This document shows positions 6,703 through 13,443 of a stretch of DNA of 21,907 bases, one piece after another. The DNA is from Mollicutes bacterium (GTDB taxonomy: Bacteria > Bacillota_I > Bacilli_A > Izemoplasmatales > Izemoplasmataceae), in the NCBI GenBank assembly GCA_003551455.1, contig PUMR01000055.1, positions 1 through 21,907 on the forward strand, in the 5' to 3' direction. Position 1 is the stretch's first letter. Every line of letters starts with the position of its first letter. The notes under the pieces are model-generated. The model saw nothing but the letters and a program-made list of their open reading frames with translations, did not search any database and was not told the origin of the DNA. The position numbers were made by a program, and so were the translations under genes.

Positions 6703-7302
6703 TCAAGTCTTCTCTCTTTCGGCTTTGGTCTTGCGAAGATAGTTCGGGGCCACCGCATGTATGTTCTTCACCCTTTTCAAGAAACCGCTCCTTTCGAGGC
6801 GGCCCACATCCGGCCGGCCGGCCGTGATGGTCTCGGGTTCGGCGGAAAGAGCATCGATGAAGGTTGTAAAGGCGGTGTGCCGATCCGTTTCGAGTGTCTC
6901 CATCGTCGAAGCGGAGACGTCGTAAAGACCGAGGAAGGCGTTGCCTCTGCGGGCATCGACATAGGGAAGGACGAGTCCTTCGGTCCCGCTCGCCATGAGC
7001 GCGAGGGAACTGACCGTATACAAGGGGATGTCGAGACTCCAGGCCAGCATCTTCGCGACACTTAACCCGATACGAACACCGGTGTAGCTGCCCGGACCGA
7101 CACCGACCACGACACCGTCAAGACGAGTCGCAGGAACGCCGGCGGACACACAGACGTCCTCGACTTTCTGCATGAGGTGGACCGAATGGTCGTTGTCCCC
7201 TTTCCTGTGGTGCTCTTTTTGTGGGGAAGCACCCTGGAAAAGACCGACATAGAGGTGGTCGGTGGCGGTGTCAATCACCAAGCGAAGCGGCGATTTCCGC
7301 AT
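6703..7302 (-). CDS. tsaB: t6A biosynthesis protein TsaB (199 aa)
   Basis: TsaB is the TsaD-related scaffold subunit that dimerises with TsaD for t6A synthesis. The diagnostic GPGSYTGVRIG is at 69-79 and the early strand LRLVIDTATD at 6-15. I chose the ATG at 7302, preceded by GGAGGGG, which overlaps the end of tsaE by 32 bases. The C-terminal half (about 110-199) is the less conserved second lobe with the PNYLRK block (186-191). Length is a little shorter than the usual 220-230. Confidence 0.94.
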   Translation of the reverse strand: MRKSPLRLVIDTATDHLYVGLFQGASPQKEHHRKGDNDHSVHLMQKVEDVCVSAGVPATRLDGVVVGVGPGSYTGVRIGLSVAKMLAWSLDIPLYTVSSLALMASGTEGLVLPYVDARRGNAFLGLYDVSASTMETLETDRHTAFTTFIDALSAEPETITAGRPDVGRLERSGFLKRVKNIHAVAPNYLRKTKAEREKT

Positions 7303-7720
7303 ATTTGCCCCTCCCTTCGATGACGCATCTTCTTTTGGTATCGCCGAGCCACTCGAACTCGATGGAAAGAAAACAATCGGGAAGGAAATCCTCGATGTTC
7401 TTGTACCATTCGATGACGGCGACACCATCAGTGGCGATATATTCCTCGAGGTCGAAGTCGTCGTTCTCTCCCTCGAGACGATAGGCGTCGATGTGATAGA
7501 GAGGCGGGGTGTTCTCATAGATCTTCATGATGGTGAAGGTGGGCGAATTGATGGTCTCGCGAATCCCCAGGGCTCTGCCCAGATACTGCGTGAATGTCGT
7601 CTTCCCGGCGCCCAGATCTCCTTCGAGTCCCAGAACGAAGCCATTTCCCACATGTGCGGCTAGTTTTCGGGCGAGTTCTTCCGTCTCGCGCAGATTGTTC
7701 ACGGTTCGTACGATTCGCAT
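7271..7720 (-). CDS. tsaE: t6A biosynthesis ATPase TsaE (149 aa)
   Basis: A small P-loop ATPase that energises the TsaB-TsaD complex. The Walker A motif is GDLGAGKTT (34-42), followed by SPTF (59-62), HIDAYRL (76-82) and IEW (103-105), all characteristic of TsaE (YjeE/YdiB). The ATG at 7720 is chosen because a GGAGGT site ends 7 nt upstream. A GTG at 7729 in the same frame would overlap that site. It is the first gene of the t6A operon, divergent from the lipid-kinase gene. I see no convincing -35/-10 pair for it. Confidence 0.95.
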   Translation of the reverse strand: MRIVRTVNNLRETEELARKLAAHVGNGFVLGLEGDLGAGKTTFTQYLGRALGIRETINSPTFTIMKIYENTPPLYHIDAYRLEGENDDFDLEEYIATDGVAVIEWYKNIEDFLPDCFLSIEFEWLGDTKRRCVIEGRGKYAEIAASLGD

Positions 7721-7781
7721 GTCCTCCACCTCCTCCCTCCGATGATAATTTCCGTGTGAAGTGCATTGATGCCATCATCCA

Positions 7782-7790
7782 TGCTATAAT
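7782..7790 (+). promoter_or_regulatory. Extended -10 promoter of the lipid-kinase gene
   Basis: TGCTATAAT with a perfect -10 hexamer (7785-7790) and TGn extension. There is no good -35 box. Expected start near 7797, about 24 nt before the chosen ATG. Confidence 0.6.
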
Positions 7791-7820
7791 TGGGTATAAC
7801 CCCCGCAGAGGATGAGTTTG

Positions 7821-8693
7821 ATGTATATTATACTATACAATCCCCTCTCGAGAAACAGAAAAGCAAGATGGCTCACAAAACGCCTGGTCAACCGCTTCAA
7901 ACGGAACAACATCCCCTTCCGCCTGAAGAGCCTCTTGAAAATCAAGGATGTCGAACAGTACATCAAAGACGCCCCGCATGATGTCAAACTCCTTCTACTC
8001 GGGGGCGACGGCACCATCAACACTTTCGTGAACCAGACCTACAACTTGCAACTGCCACGAGAGGTCCTTTTGATGGGAGTGGGCTCCGGTAACGATTTCC
8101 TCCGCTCCATGAAAAAACAACAACCTAAGACACAACCGATTCTCCGGATGCGCCACGACAACAAATCCCGCTTCTTCATGAACGGTTCCGGTCTCGGCAT
8201 GGACGGGGCCATCGCCCATCGTGTCAGCCAGAGTTCGCGTTCAGGCACTTTCACCTATTTTCTCGCCGCTTTGCGTACATTCGTCACCTACCGCCCGAAA
8301 TACATGGAAGTCGAAATCGACGGAGAATTGCACAAGTTCAAGAAAGCCTACCTCATCAACATCAACAGCGGCGAATACATCGGCGGCGGCATGCGTCTCA
8401 CTCCCGGTGCCCGCATCGAAGAGGACGAATTGCAAGTCGTCGTTGTCCACAGGGTGCATCGGTTGATGATATTCCTGATCTTCCTCAGCGTCTATCTGGG
8501 CCTCCATACCAAACTCCGCCGTTACATTTTCGCCAAGAAGGGCCGTCATGTCAAAGCGACGATGTTCGCACCGGAGGTCGCCCAGTGCGACGGCGAGTGT
8601 TTCGAGAAGACCAAGACCATCGAAGTCTCGGCCACGAGCAAGAAAGCGAAATTCCGTGTCTTCGACATAAAATCCCTTGAAAAAAACACGTGA
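7821..8693 (+). CDS. Diacylglycerol kinase-family lipid kinase (YegS/DagK/BmrU-like, 290 aa)
   Basis: The catalytic-domain motif GGDGTIN is at 61-67 and the second nucleotide-site motif GSGNDF at 88-93, both hallmarks of the DAGK/sphingosine-kinase fold. The NGSGLGMDG segment (121-129) and the beta-rich C-terminal domain also fit. Such enzymes phosphorylate diacylglycerol or a related lipid at the membrane face; the exact substrate cannot be told from sequence. I chose ATG 7821 because a GAGG site (7808-7811) lies 9 nt upstream; the ATG at 7812 would abut it. The last codons and stop form one arm and part of the loop of a terminator shared with pgi. Confidence 0.9.
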   Translation: MYIILYNPLSRNRKARWLTKRLVNRFKRNNIPFRLKSLLKIKDVEQYIKDAPHDVKLLLLGGDGTINTFVNQTYNLQLPREVLLMGVGSGNDFLRSMKKQQPKTQPILRMRHDNKSRFFMNGSGLGMDGAIAHRVSQSSRSGTFTYFLAALRTFVTYRPKYMEVEIDGELHKFKKAYLININSGEYIGGGMRLTPGARIEEDELQVVVVHRVHRLMIFLIFLSVYLGLHTKLRRYIFAKKGRHVKATMFAPEVAQCDGECFEKTKTIEVSATSKKAKFRVFDIKSLEKNT

Positions 8694-8708
8694 TCAACGT
8701 GTTTTTTT
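8680..8708. terminator. Shared bidirectional terminator inside the ends of the lipid-kinase and pgi genes
   Basis: An 11-bp stem (8680-8690 with 8698-8708, core AAAAAACACG) and a 7-nt loop TGATCAA. The loop carries both stop codons: TGA (8691-8693) on the plus strand and TGA (8696-8694) on the minus strand. The A and T arms provide U-tracts in either direction. Confidence 0.85.
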
Positions 8709-10028
8709 CATGCGCTTTTCCAGTTCTTCGGCCTTTTCCTCGAAGCCCTTCTTGCCGAGGAGGGCGAACATGTTCTGTTTGTAGGCTTCCACCCCCGGCT
8801 GGTCGAAGGGATTGACCCCGAGGACATAGCCGCTCAAAGCGCATGCGAGTTCGAAAAAGTAGATGACATGACCGAAGGTGCAAGCGTCCATCTTTTCCGT
8901 CTCGATGACGATCGAGGGGACGTTCCCGCTTTCGTGGGCGATGAGGGTTCCCGCCATCGCTTTTTTGTTTACAGTGTCGACACTCATCCCGGCAAGATAA
9001 TTGAGGTTGTCACTGTCGTCTTGTTCTTCCTTGATCAGGGTGTCCCGTCTTGGTTTCTTGATGGAAAACACCGTCTCGAAGAGATGCCGCTCGCCGTCCT
9101 GAATGTATTGTCCCAGAGAATGGAGATCTGTCGTGAAACTCACATTGGCCACAAACAGCCCTTTCCCATCCTTTCCTTCGCTTTCGCCGAAGAGTTGTTT
9201 CCACCATTCGGCCAGGTACGAGAGCTTCGGCTCATAATGGACGAAGAGCTCGATCTTCTTGCCGGCTTCATATAGCGCATTCCTGTAAAGCACATAATTG
9301 TCGAGCGGGGTCCGGCCCGGGGTATCGGTGAAATACTCTTTCCGGGCGGCTTCCGCCCCGGCAATGACGGCTTCGATGTCATGTCCCCGGAAAGCGACGG
9401 GGAAGAGTCCCACCGGAGTCAAGAAACTGTAACGTCCCCCGACATCGTCGGGAATGACGAACGTCGCGTAACCCTCTTTTTCCGCCAGTTCCCGCAAGGC
9501 TCCTCTGGCGCCGTCCGTCGTTGCCACGATGCGTTCACGGGCCTCGGCCTCTCCGACCGTTTCCTCGAGCAGGCGCCGGAAATAGCGGAAAGCTATGGCC
9601 GGCTCGGTCGTGGTTCCGGATTTGCTGATGACATTGATGGAAAACCGCTTGTCTTGCAAATATTCACGCAGATCTTCCAGATACTCTCCTGAGAGGTTGT
9701 GTCCCGCGAAGATGACTTCGGGTCCCTCGTCGAGAGGAAAATATCCATCCAAAGCTTCCAGGGCGGCCCGGGCGCCGAGGTAGGATCCTCCGATGCCTAT
9801 CACCAGCAATACATCGCTCTTTTCCCTTTGACGAGCGGCCAGGGAACGGATACGGTCCAATTCTCCCCGCATCCTTGCGGGAAGGTCCAACCATCCTGTG
9901 AATTCACTCCCGGGGCCCTTCCTCTCTTTTAACGCCTTCCTTGCGCCTTCCATCCTTCTTTCGAGATCAGCGAGGCATTCTTTGTCCCGGACAAAGGGGC
10001 GGACATGTTCAAGTCTCACATCAATCAT
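8694..10028 (-). CDS. pgi: Glucose-6-phosphate isomerase (444 aa)
   Basis: Interconverts glucose 6-phosphate and fructose 6-phosphate in glycolysis. Motifs: IGIGGSYLG (77-85), [10 protein letters not shown] (135-144) for phosphate binding, [13 protein letters not shown] (196-208), FGESEGKD (280-287) with the probable catalytic Glu, His303 in DLHSLGQ, and Lys417 in [12 protein letters not shown]. Length agrees with the short Bacillus-type enzyme (about 450). The ATG at 10028 ([10 protein letters not shown]) has GGAGG 9 nt upstream and overlaps the end of the S1-domain gene by 8 bases, so the two are co-transcribed. An ATG nine bases earlier would abut the ribosome binding site. Confidence 0.97.
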   Translation of the reverse strand: MIDVRLEHVRPFVRDKECLADLERRMEGARKALKERKGPGSEFTGWLDLPARMRGELDRIRSLAARQREKSDVLLVIGIGGSYLGARAALEALDGYFPLDEGPEVIFAGHNLSGEYLEDLREYLQDKRFSINVISKSGTTTEPAIAFRYFRRLLEETVGEAEARERIVATTDGARGALRELAEKEGYATFVIPDDVGGRYSFLTPVGLFPVAFRGHDIEAVIAGAEAARKEYFTDTPGRTPLDNYVLYRNALYEAGKKIELFVHYEPKLSYLAEWWKQLFGESEGKDGKGLFVANVSFTTDLHSLGQYIQDGERHLFETVFSIKKPRRDTLIKEEQDDSDNLNYLAGMSVDTVNKKAMAGTLIAHESGNVPSIVIETEKMDACTFGHVIYFFELACALSGYVLGVNPFDQPGVEAYKQNMFALLGKKGFEEKAEELEKRMKKTR

Positions 10029-10374
10029 TTTCTTCATCCTCCGTTTTCTTAGCGGGGTTTCTATCATGCCATTCCCGGATCCAGCGGGGCAGTATTTCCC
10101 GTAGAGGAGCGAATCCTTGCCGCAATGTGACCCGCATCCGTCTTGTCTGCTTTTTGAGAGCTTTTCTGCTCAAAGAGAGGCGCCCTTCCTCGTCGATGGA
10201 AAGGACCTTGAACTTGTAGGTCTTCCCCTTTTTGAGGAAATCCTCGATGTCATAGACATAGCCGTGCGCAACTTCGGAGATATGGACAAGGCCTTTTCTC
10301 CCGTCGACGTCGACAAAAGCCCCATAGGGCTTTATGGCTGTAATTACGCCTTGTACGACATCGCCTGCTCGCAT
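10021..10374 (-). CDS. S1-domain RNA-binding protein, GSP13/YugI (CvfD)-like (117 aa)
   Basis: One S1 domain (about 2-72) beginning [20 protein letters not shown], with GLVHISEV (28-35) and LSLSRKAL (66-73), followed by a basic stretch. The segment [16 protein letters not shown] (87-102) resembles the C-terminal helix of the Bacillus general stress protein 13 family. These proteins associate with ribosomes and RNA. ATG at 10374 with GGAGGT six nt upstream. The acidic tail KKTEDEEND overlaps the start of pgi. Expression is probably controlled at the promoter near 10402, which carries a palindrome over the start site. Confidence 0.88.
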   Translation of the reverse strand: MRAGDVVQGVITAIKPYGAFVDVDGRKGLVHISEVAHGYVYDIEDFLKKGKTYKFKVLSIDEEGRLSLSRKALKKQTRRMRVTLRQGFAPLREILPRWIREWHDRNPAKKTEDEEND

Positions 10375-10387
10375 GATGGCACCTCCA

Positions 10388-10402
10388 TGAAAACTGTTTT
10401 CA
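10388..10402. promoter_or_regulatory. Perfect 15-base palindrome over the S1-gene transcription start
   Basis: TGAAAAC T GTTTTCA: two perfect 7-base half sites around one base. It abuts the -10 box and covers the expected start (near 10395). It is a candidate operator, or a small hairpin at the very 5' end of the mRNA. Confidence 0.45.
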
Positions 10403-10410
10403 GTATAGCA
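10402..10410 (-). promoter_or_regulatory. Extended -10 promoter of the S1 gene-pgi operon
   Basis: Minus strand TGCTATACT: -10 hexamer TATACT (10407-10402) with TGn extension (10410-10408). The -35 position is weak. Expected leader about 20 nt. Confidence 0.6.
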
Positions 10411-10525
10411 CAGAAACGATGTGCGGAAAAACAGAGTGGACGGATTCATGAATCCCTCGCAAAACAAGAAAGGTCTTTTTGTCTTTTTCAAGCGATTTCC
10501 CACTGTTTTGCGGTGTGTTTCCCCA

Positions 10526-10550
10526 TAAAAAAAAGCGCCGGGGGCGCTTT
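10526..10550 (-). terminator. Rho-independent terminator of the nifU-yutG operon
   Basis: Minus-strand stem AAAGCGCC/GGCGCTTT (10550-10543 with 10539-10532), 3-nt loop, followed by a run of T through 10526. The stem begins at the last base of the stop codon of the upstream gene. Confidence 0.88.
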
Positions 10551-11089
10551 CATTCGGCGTAGCGGTGGGCGATGGAGCTAGCCGCCGCCGCGGCGATGGC
10601 ACCGACAATATCGTCGAGGAACGTGTGGCATTGGTCGGTGTTCTTGCCGATTTCGTCGAGTTTTTTGATGATTCCGGGTTTCGTCTTGTCCACATAGCCG
10701 AAATTCGTGAAGCCGATGGAACCATACACGTTGACGATAGCGAGAGCCAAGACCTCGTCGACTCCATAGAGGCCGTAATCTTCGAGAAGCATTCCGCGCA
10801 AAGGTTCGCTCATGGCGCCACTCTCGGCAAGCTTGTCCAGTTCGAGCCCGGTGAGGATCGCGTTTTGGACCTCCCGTTTCATGACGACACGCTCGACATG
10901 TTCGAGACAGGTCTTCTCCGAAAGACCGGGGATGTATCGCCCTTGTAAACCGAAAGTGATGGCAGCGATATCGGAAAGCTCCACACCGCGCTCTTTCATC
11001 ATCTTGACGACGACATCCCGGGTCTTCGTGTCATTCACACGATCGTCCGCATATTCTTCCGTTACCTTCGTCCCATTGTTTTCGGCCAT
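10550..11089 (-). CDS. pgpA: Phosphatidylglycerophosphatase A-like protein, YutG type (179 aa)
   Basis: Strong likeness to the Bacillus YutG branch of the PgpA family: EVQNAILTGLELDKLAE (73-89), DYGLYGVDEVLALAIVN (104-120), VYGSIGFTNFGYVDK (121-135) and HTFLDDIVGAIAAAAAS (155-171). The acidic pairs in DEV and DDI are expected to bind the catalytic metal. PgpA enzymes dephosphorylate phosphatidylglycerophosphate in phosphatidylglycerol synthesis; for this soluble-looking branch the activity is inferred. ATG at 11089 has GGAGGGG five nt upstream. The first 25 residues are polar and variable. It follows the NifU-domain gene by 17 bases and ends in a terminator. Confidence 0.82.
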   Translation of the reverse strand: MAENNGTKVTEEYADDRVNDTKTRDVVVKMMKERGVELSDIAAITFGLQGRYIPGLSEKTCLEHVERVVMKREVQNAILTGLELDKLAESGAMSEPLRGMLLEDYGLYGVDEVLALAIVNVYGSIGFTNFGYVDKTKPGIIKKLDEIGKNTDQCHTFLDDIVGAIAAAAASSIAHRYAE

Positions 11090-11106
11090 GCTTTCCCCTC
11101 CTGTCT

Positions 11107-11340
11107 TCAGATGTGTTCGACGCCGACAACACCCGGCACTTCTTCGAGAAGGAGCGCCTCGACGCCCTGGGTGAGTGTCGTGTCCACGAGGGCACAACCG
11201 ACGCAGGCTCCCGTGAGTTCGACATAGACGATCCCGTCCACGAGCTTGACGAAACGGATGTCGCCGCCGTCCCGGTTGATATAGGGACGGATCTTCTCTA
11301 TGACTTTCTTGACTTGTCCTTCCATCTCTTTTTGTTCCAT
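11107..11340 (-). CDS. NifU C-terminal-domain iron-sulfur carrier protein (77 aa)
   Basis: A stand-alone NifU_C/Nfu domain with the cluster-binding CVGC (46-49) after the typical IRPYINRDGGDI (17-28). Such proteins carry Fe-S clusters to target enzymes. The ATG at 11340 has GAGGTG 9 nt upstream; an in-frame GTG at 11352 would overlap it. It resembles Bacillus YutI and is followed by the YutG-like gene, with the YutD-like gene just upstream, an arrangement recalling the yut region. Confidence 0.93.
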   Translation of the reverse strand: MEQKEMEGQVKKVIEKIRPYINRDGGDIRFVKLVDGIVYVELTGACVGCALVDTTLTQGVEALLLEEVPGVVGVEHI

Positions 11341-11367
11341 GTTGTATGACACCTCTTTCTATGAGCC

Positions 11368-11396
11368 ATTATACATGATGGAGGCGTTTATGTTGA
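11368..11396 (-). promoter_or_regulatory. Promoter of the nifU-yutG operon
   Basis: Minus strand TCAACA (11396-11391), 17-base spacer, perfect TATAAT (11373-11368). The -35 box lies within interleaved inverted repeats (11384-11412). The spacer holds GCCTCCAT (11385-11378). Confidence 0.7.
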
Positions 11397-11416
11397 GAGA
11401 AACGCACATAAAACCC

Positions 11417-11698
11417 TCAATCCCGCTTCACACGCTTCAGTATGAAATAAGGGGCGTTGGGGGTGGTCGATTCCATCAGATAGTCGAAAATCCTGTCCTT
11501 GTCCTTCTGGGCGAAACCCTTCAAGCGGAGTTTCTCCCCGCTCACATCGCCGACGATGTAGATGTAGTGGTCGAGATAATCCACATACCGTTCATTGAAC
11601 GTCTTCAGTTCGAAGGCTTCCCGGAAATTCTTCATCAAGAGGAAATGCCCGTGGTCCGTCTCGACGGTCTCATGGTTCTCCATCAGCTTTTCCGTCAT
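11417..11698 (-). CDS. YutD-like family protein (93 aa, function unknown)
   Basis: The central block FNERYVDYLDHYIYIVGDVSGEKLRLKGF (positions about 34-62) and the end APYFILKRVKR match the pattern of the Bacillus YutD/DUF1027 family (RYSDILDKYDYIVGD...LRLKGF, ending in YFVLKK). No enzymatic motif is visible. I chose ATG 11698; a GTG at 11704 overlapping the ispF stop as GTGA is equally possible and would add two residues. Ribosome-binding support is modest (GGGTG). It is the last gene of the cdaA operon, 2 bases after ispF. Confidence 0.8.
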   Translation of the reverse strand: MTEKLMENHETVETDHGHFLLMKNFREAFELKTFNERYVDYLDHYIYIVGDVSGEKLRLKGFAQKDKDRIFDYLMESTTPNAPYFILKRVKRD

Positions 11699-11700
11699 GT

Positions 11701-12225
11701 TCACACCCGCTTTCGATCGCTATTTTGATTTCGGAGGAACTCGATCCGGCTCGTCTTTTCCAATAGGAGGACACATTCGGCCATGATCGCCTCTTCCTTG
11801 CCGATAGGGCCGACCCGTTCTCCGCGTGTGGCTTTCACACTCACTTTGTCTGTGGAGACGCCGAGGACCCCGGCAATCCGTTCCCGCATGGAATCTATGT
11901 GGGAGGCGAGTTTCGGCCTCTCGAGATGCACGGTCGCATCGAGATTCACCAGATGATAACCCTCTTCGCGCACCATGCGATAGACCTTATGGAGCATCTG
12001 GGCGGAATCGCGTCCCTCATCTTTTCCCGGCGTGTCGGGAAAGTGTTGTCCCAAATCCCCCATGGCCAACGCGCCGAGCATGGCTTCGGCGATGGCGTGC
12101 AAGAGGCAATCGCCGTCGCTATGGGCATCCACAGCGTATGGGGAAGGGATCTCGATTCCCCCCAAAACAAGCGATTTCCCCCTCTTCAGCCGGTGGATGT
12201 CCCTACTTTGTCCAATCCTCTGCAT
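11701..12225 (-). CDS. ispF: 2-C-methyl-D-erythritol 2,4-cyclodiphosphate synthase (174 aa)
   Basis: Fifth enzyme of the MEP isoprenoid pathway. Zinc ligands Asp9, His11 (RDIHRL) and His43 (LLHAIAEA) are in place, with HSDGD (35-39) and MGDLGQHFPDT (55-65). The late signature, usually KATTTEKLG, reads KATRGERVG (131-139): the Glu is kept but two threonines are replaced. The N-terminal IGQSRDIH also differs from the common IGHGxDVH. About 15 residues longer than E. coli IspF because of a basic C-terminal tail. ATG at 12225 lies inside the end of ispD (23-base overlap), so the two are translationally linked. Confidence 0.93.
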   Translation of the reverse strand: MQRIGQSRDIHRLKRGKSLVLGGIEIPSPYAVDAHSDGDCLLHAIAEAMLGALAMGDLGQHFPDTPGKDEGRDSAQMLHKVYRMVREEGYHLVNLDATVHLERPKLASHIDSMRERIAGVLGVSTDKVSVKATRGERVGPIGKEEAIMAECVLLLEKTSRIEFLRNQNSDRKRV

Positions 12226-12874
12226 CGGCTATCATCTCCAACAATGGCACATCTTCGGGGCGGGTGAGTTTGATGTTGAAGGGGTGCCCCTTGACAACAC
12301 GGGCTTTGACACCCAGGGTCTCTTGCAGAAGGGTCGCGTCACATGTCGCTTCCAGACCTTTCTTTTCCGCTTCGTCGTGCGCTTTTCTGATCAGTTCCGT
12401 TTCAAACGCTTGCGGAGTCTGGATGCGGTGGATGTTGTCGCGGTCTATGTGTTCGGTGACGACGCCGTCTTTCACACGTTTCAAGGTCTCATCGACGATC
12501 AACGCCGGTGTCGCCGCTCCCGTGTCTCCCAAGGCCCCCAAAAGGGATTTGATGACCGTGTTCCCGATGAAAGGCCGCGCTCCGTCATGGATGAACACAT
12601 AGGGGCTGTTGACCTGTTTGAGTCCGGCATGTACGCTTTCTCTTCTCGTTTTGCCGCCTTCGACATAGGCGGTCGCCTTGAAATGGCCGCGCATGTATTC
12701 CATGTCATCAGCGGCGACCACGAGGATGATTTCTTCACAGAGGGGGTCTTCCCGGAACCATTCCATCGCCCGTTCGAGAATCGATTTGTGATTGAGATTC
12801 ATGAGGACCTTGTTCACGGTCATATCTTCCATGCGGCTCCCCTCGCCGGCCGCGAGCATGACAACGCTATACAT
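12203..12874 (-). CDS. ispD: 2-C-methyl-D-erythritol 4-phosphate cytidylyltransferase (223 aa)
   Basis: Third enzyme of the MEP pathway; joins CTP and MEP. The nucleotide loop is LAAGEGSRM (7-15) with Lys22. Other marks are HDGARPF (96-102), IQTPQAF (151-157) and NIKLTRPEDV (200-209). The ATG at 12874 overlaps the stop of the upstream cyclo-ligase gene by 8 bases and has GCAGG 7 nt upstream; an ATG at 12892 lacks a site. It overlaps ispF, a common ispDF arrangement. Confidence 0.94.
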   Translation of the reverse strand: MYSVVMLAAGEGSRMEDMTVNKVLMNLNHKSILERAMEWFREDPLCEEIILVVAADDMEYMRGHFKATAYVEGGKTRRESVHAGLKQVNSPYVFIHDGARPFIGNTVIKSLLGALGDTGAATPALIVDETLKRVKDGVVTEHIDRDNIHRIQTPQAFETELIRKAHDEAEKKGLEATCDATLLQETLGVKARVVKGHPFNIKLTRPEDVPLLEMIADAEDWTK

Positions 12875-13409
12875 CGTCGTGCCTGCTTTCATAGATCTGG
12901 TTGTCGGTCACGAGCATGTCCACCGGGATGTCGTGGCTCCGCGAGGGAAGAGCCTCCATCCGGAACTTCTCGAAGCAGACCCCGACGGAGAGTCCTTTGT
13001 AGTCCCGGAGAAAATCGTCATAATACCCTTTGCCGTAGCCCAGACGATAGAGCGCATCATCATAGACCAAACCCGGGACGATGACGGCGTCCAGTCCGTC
13101 CTTTTCGATGAGTTCGTCGCTCTTGGGCTCTCTTGTGCCCAGGGGGCCTTTCTCGAATTCTCCGGTGTCTTTGTAGAAGACCAGTCGGTCGTTTTCGATC
13201 CGGGGATAGTAGAGGGTGTATCGTTCCGCGAGGGCTCGGACGTCCACTTCTTTCTTGATGGGATAATACACGCCGACATTCTTCAGCTCGTGCTCGGCGA
13301 GAACTTCCTTCAGATTCTCCATGAGCATGAAGTTCAACATCTTGTGCATGGCTTCATCGAGCGCTTCTCTTTCGCGAAGAAAAGTCTTCCGCAATGTCTT
13401 CTTGTCCAT
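12867..13409 (-). CDS. 5-formyltetrahydrofolate cyclo-ligase (180 aa)
   Basis: ATP-dependent enzyme converting 5-formyl-THF to 5,10-methenyl-THF, removing an inhibitor of one-carbon enzymes such as GlyA. The family signature RLGYGKGYYDD is at 122-132, after VPGLVYDD (111-118); the basic N-terminal helix with KTLRK and the GTREP segment (91-95) also fit. Length is normal (about 180-190). ATG at 13409 with GGAGGG just upstream. It sits in the cdaA operon, 34 bases after the GGDEF-like gene. Confidence 0.94.
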   Translation of the reverse strand: MDKKTLRKTFLREREALDEAMHKMLNFMLMENLKEVLAEHELKNVGVYYPIKKEVDVRALAERYTLYYPRIENDRLVFYKDTGEFEKGPLGTREPKSDELIEKDGLDAVIVPGLVYDDALYRLGYGKGYYDDFLRDYKGLSVGVCFEKFRMEALPSRSHDIPVDMLVTDNQIYESRHDDV

Positions 13410-13443
13410 GATTCCCTCCTCAATCTTGGCGTGTCGACTCTGT

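Noticed and set aside
7742..7747. TATCAT as the -10 box of the tsaE operon
   Set aside because: The hexamer is good but no -35 box is found 16-18 bases upstream and there is no TGn extension, so I do not call a promoter.
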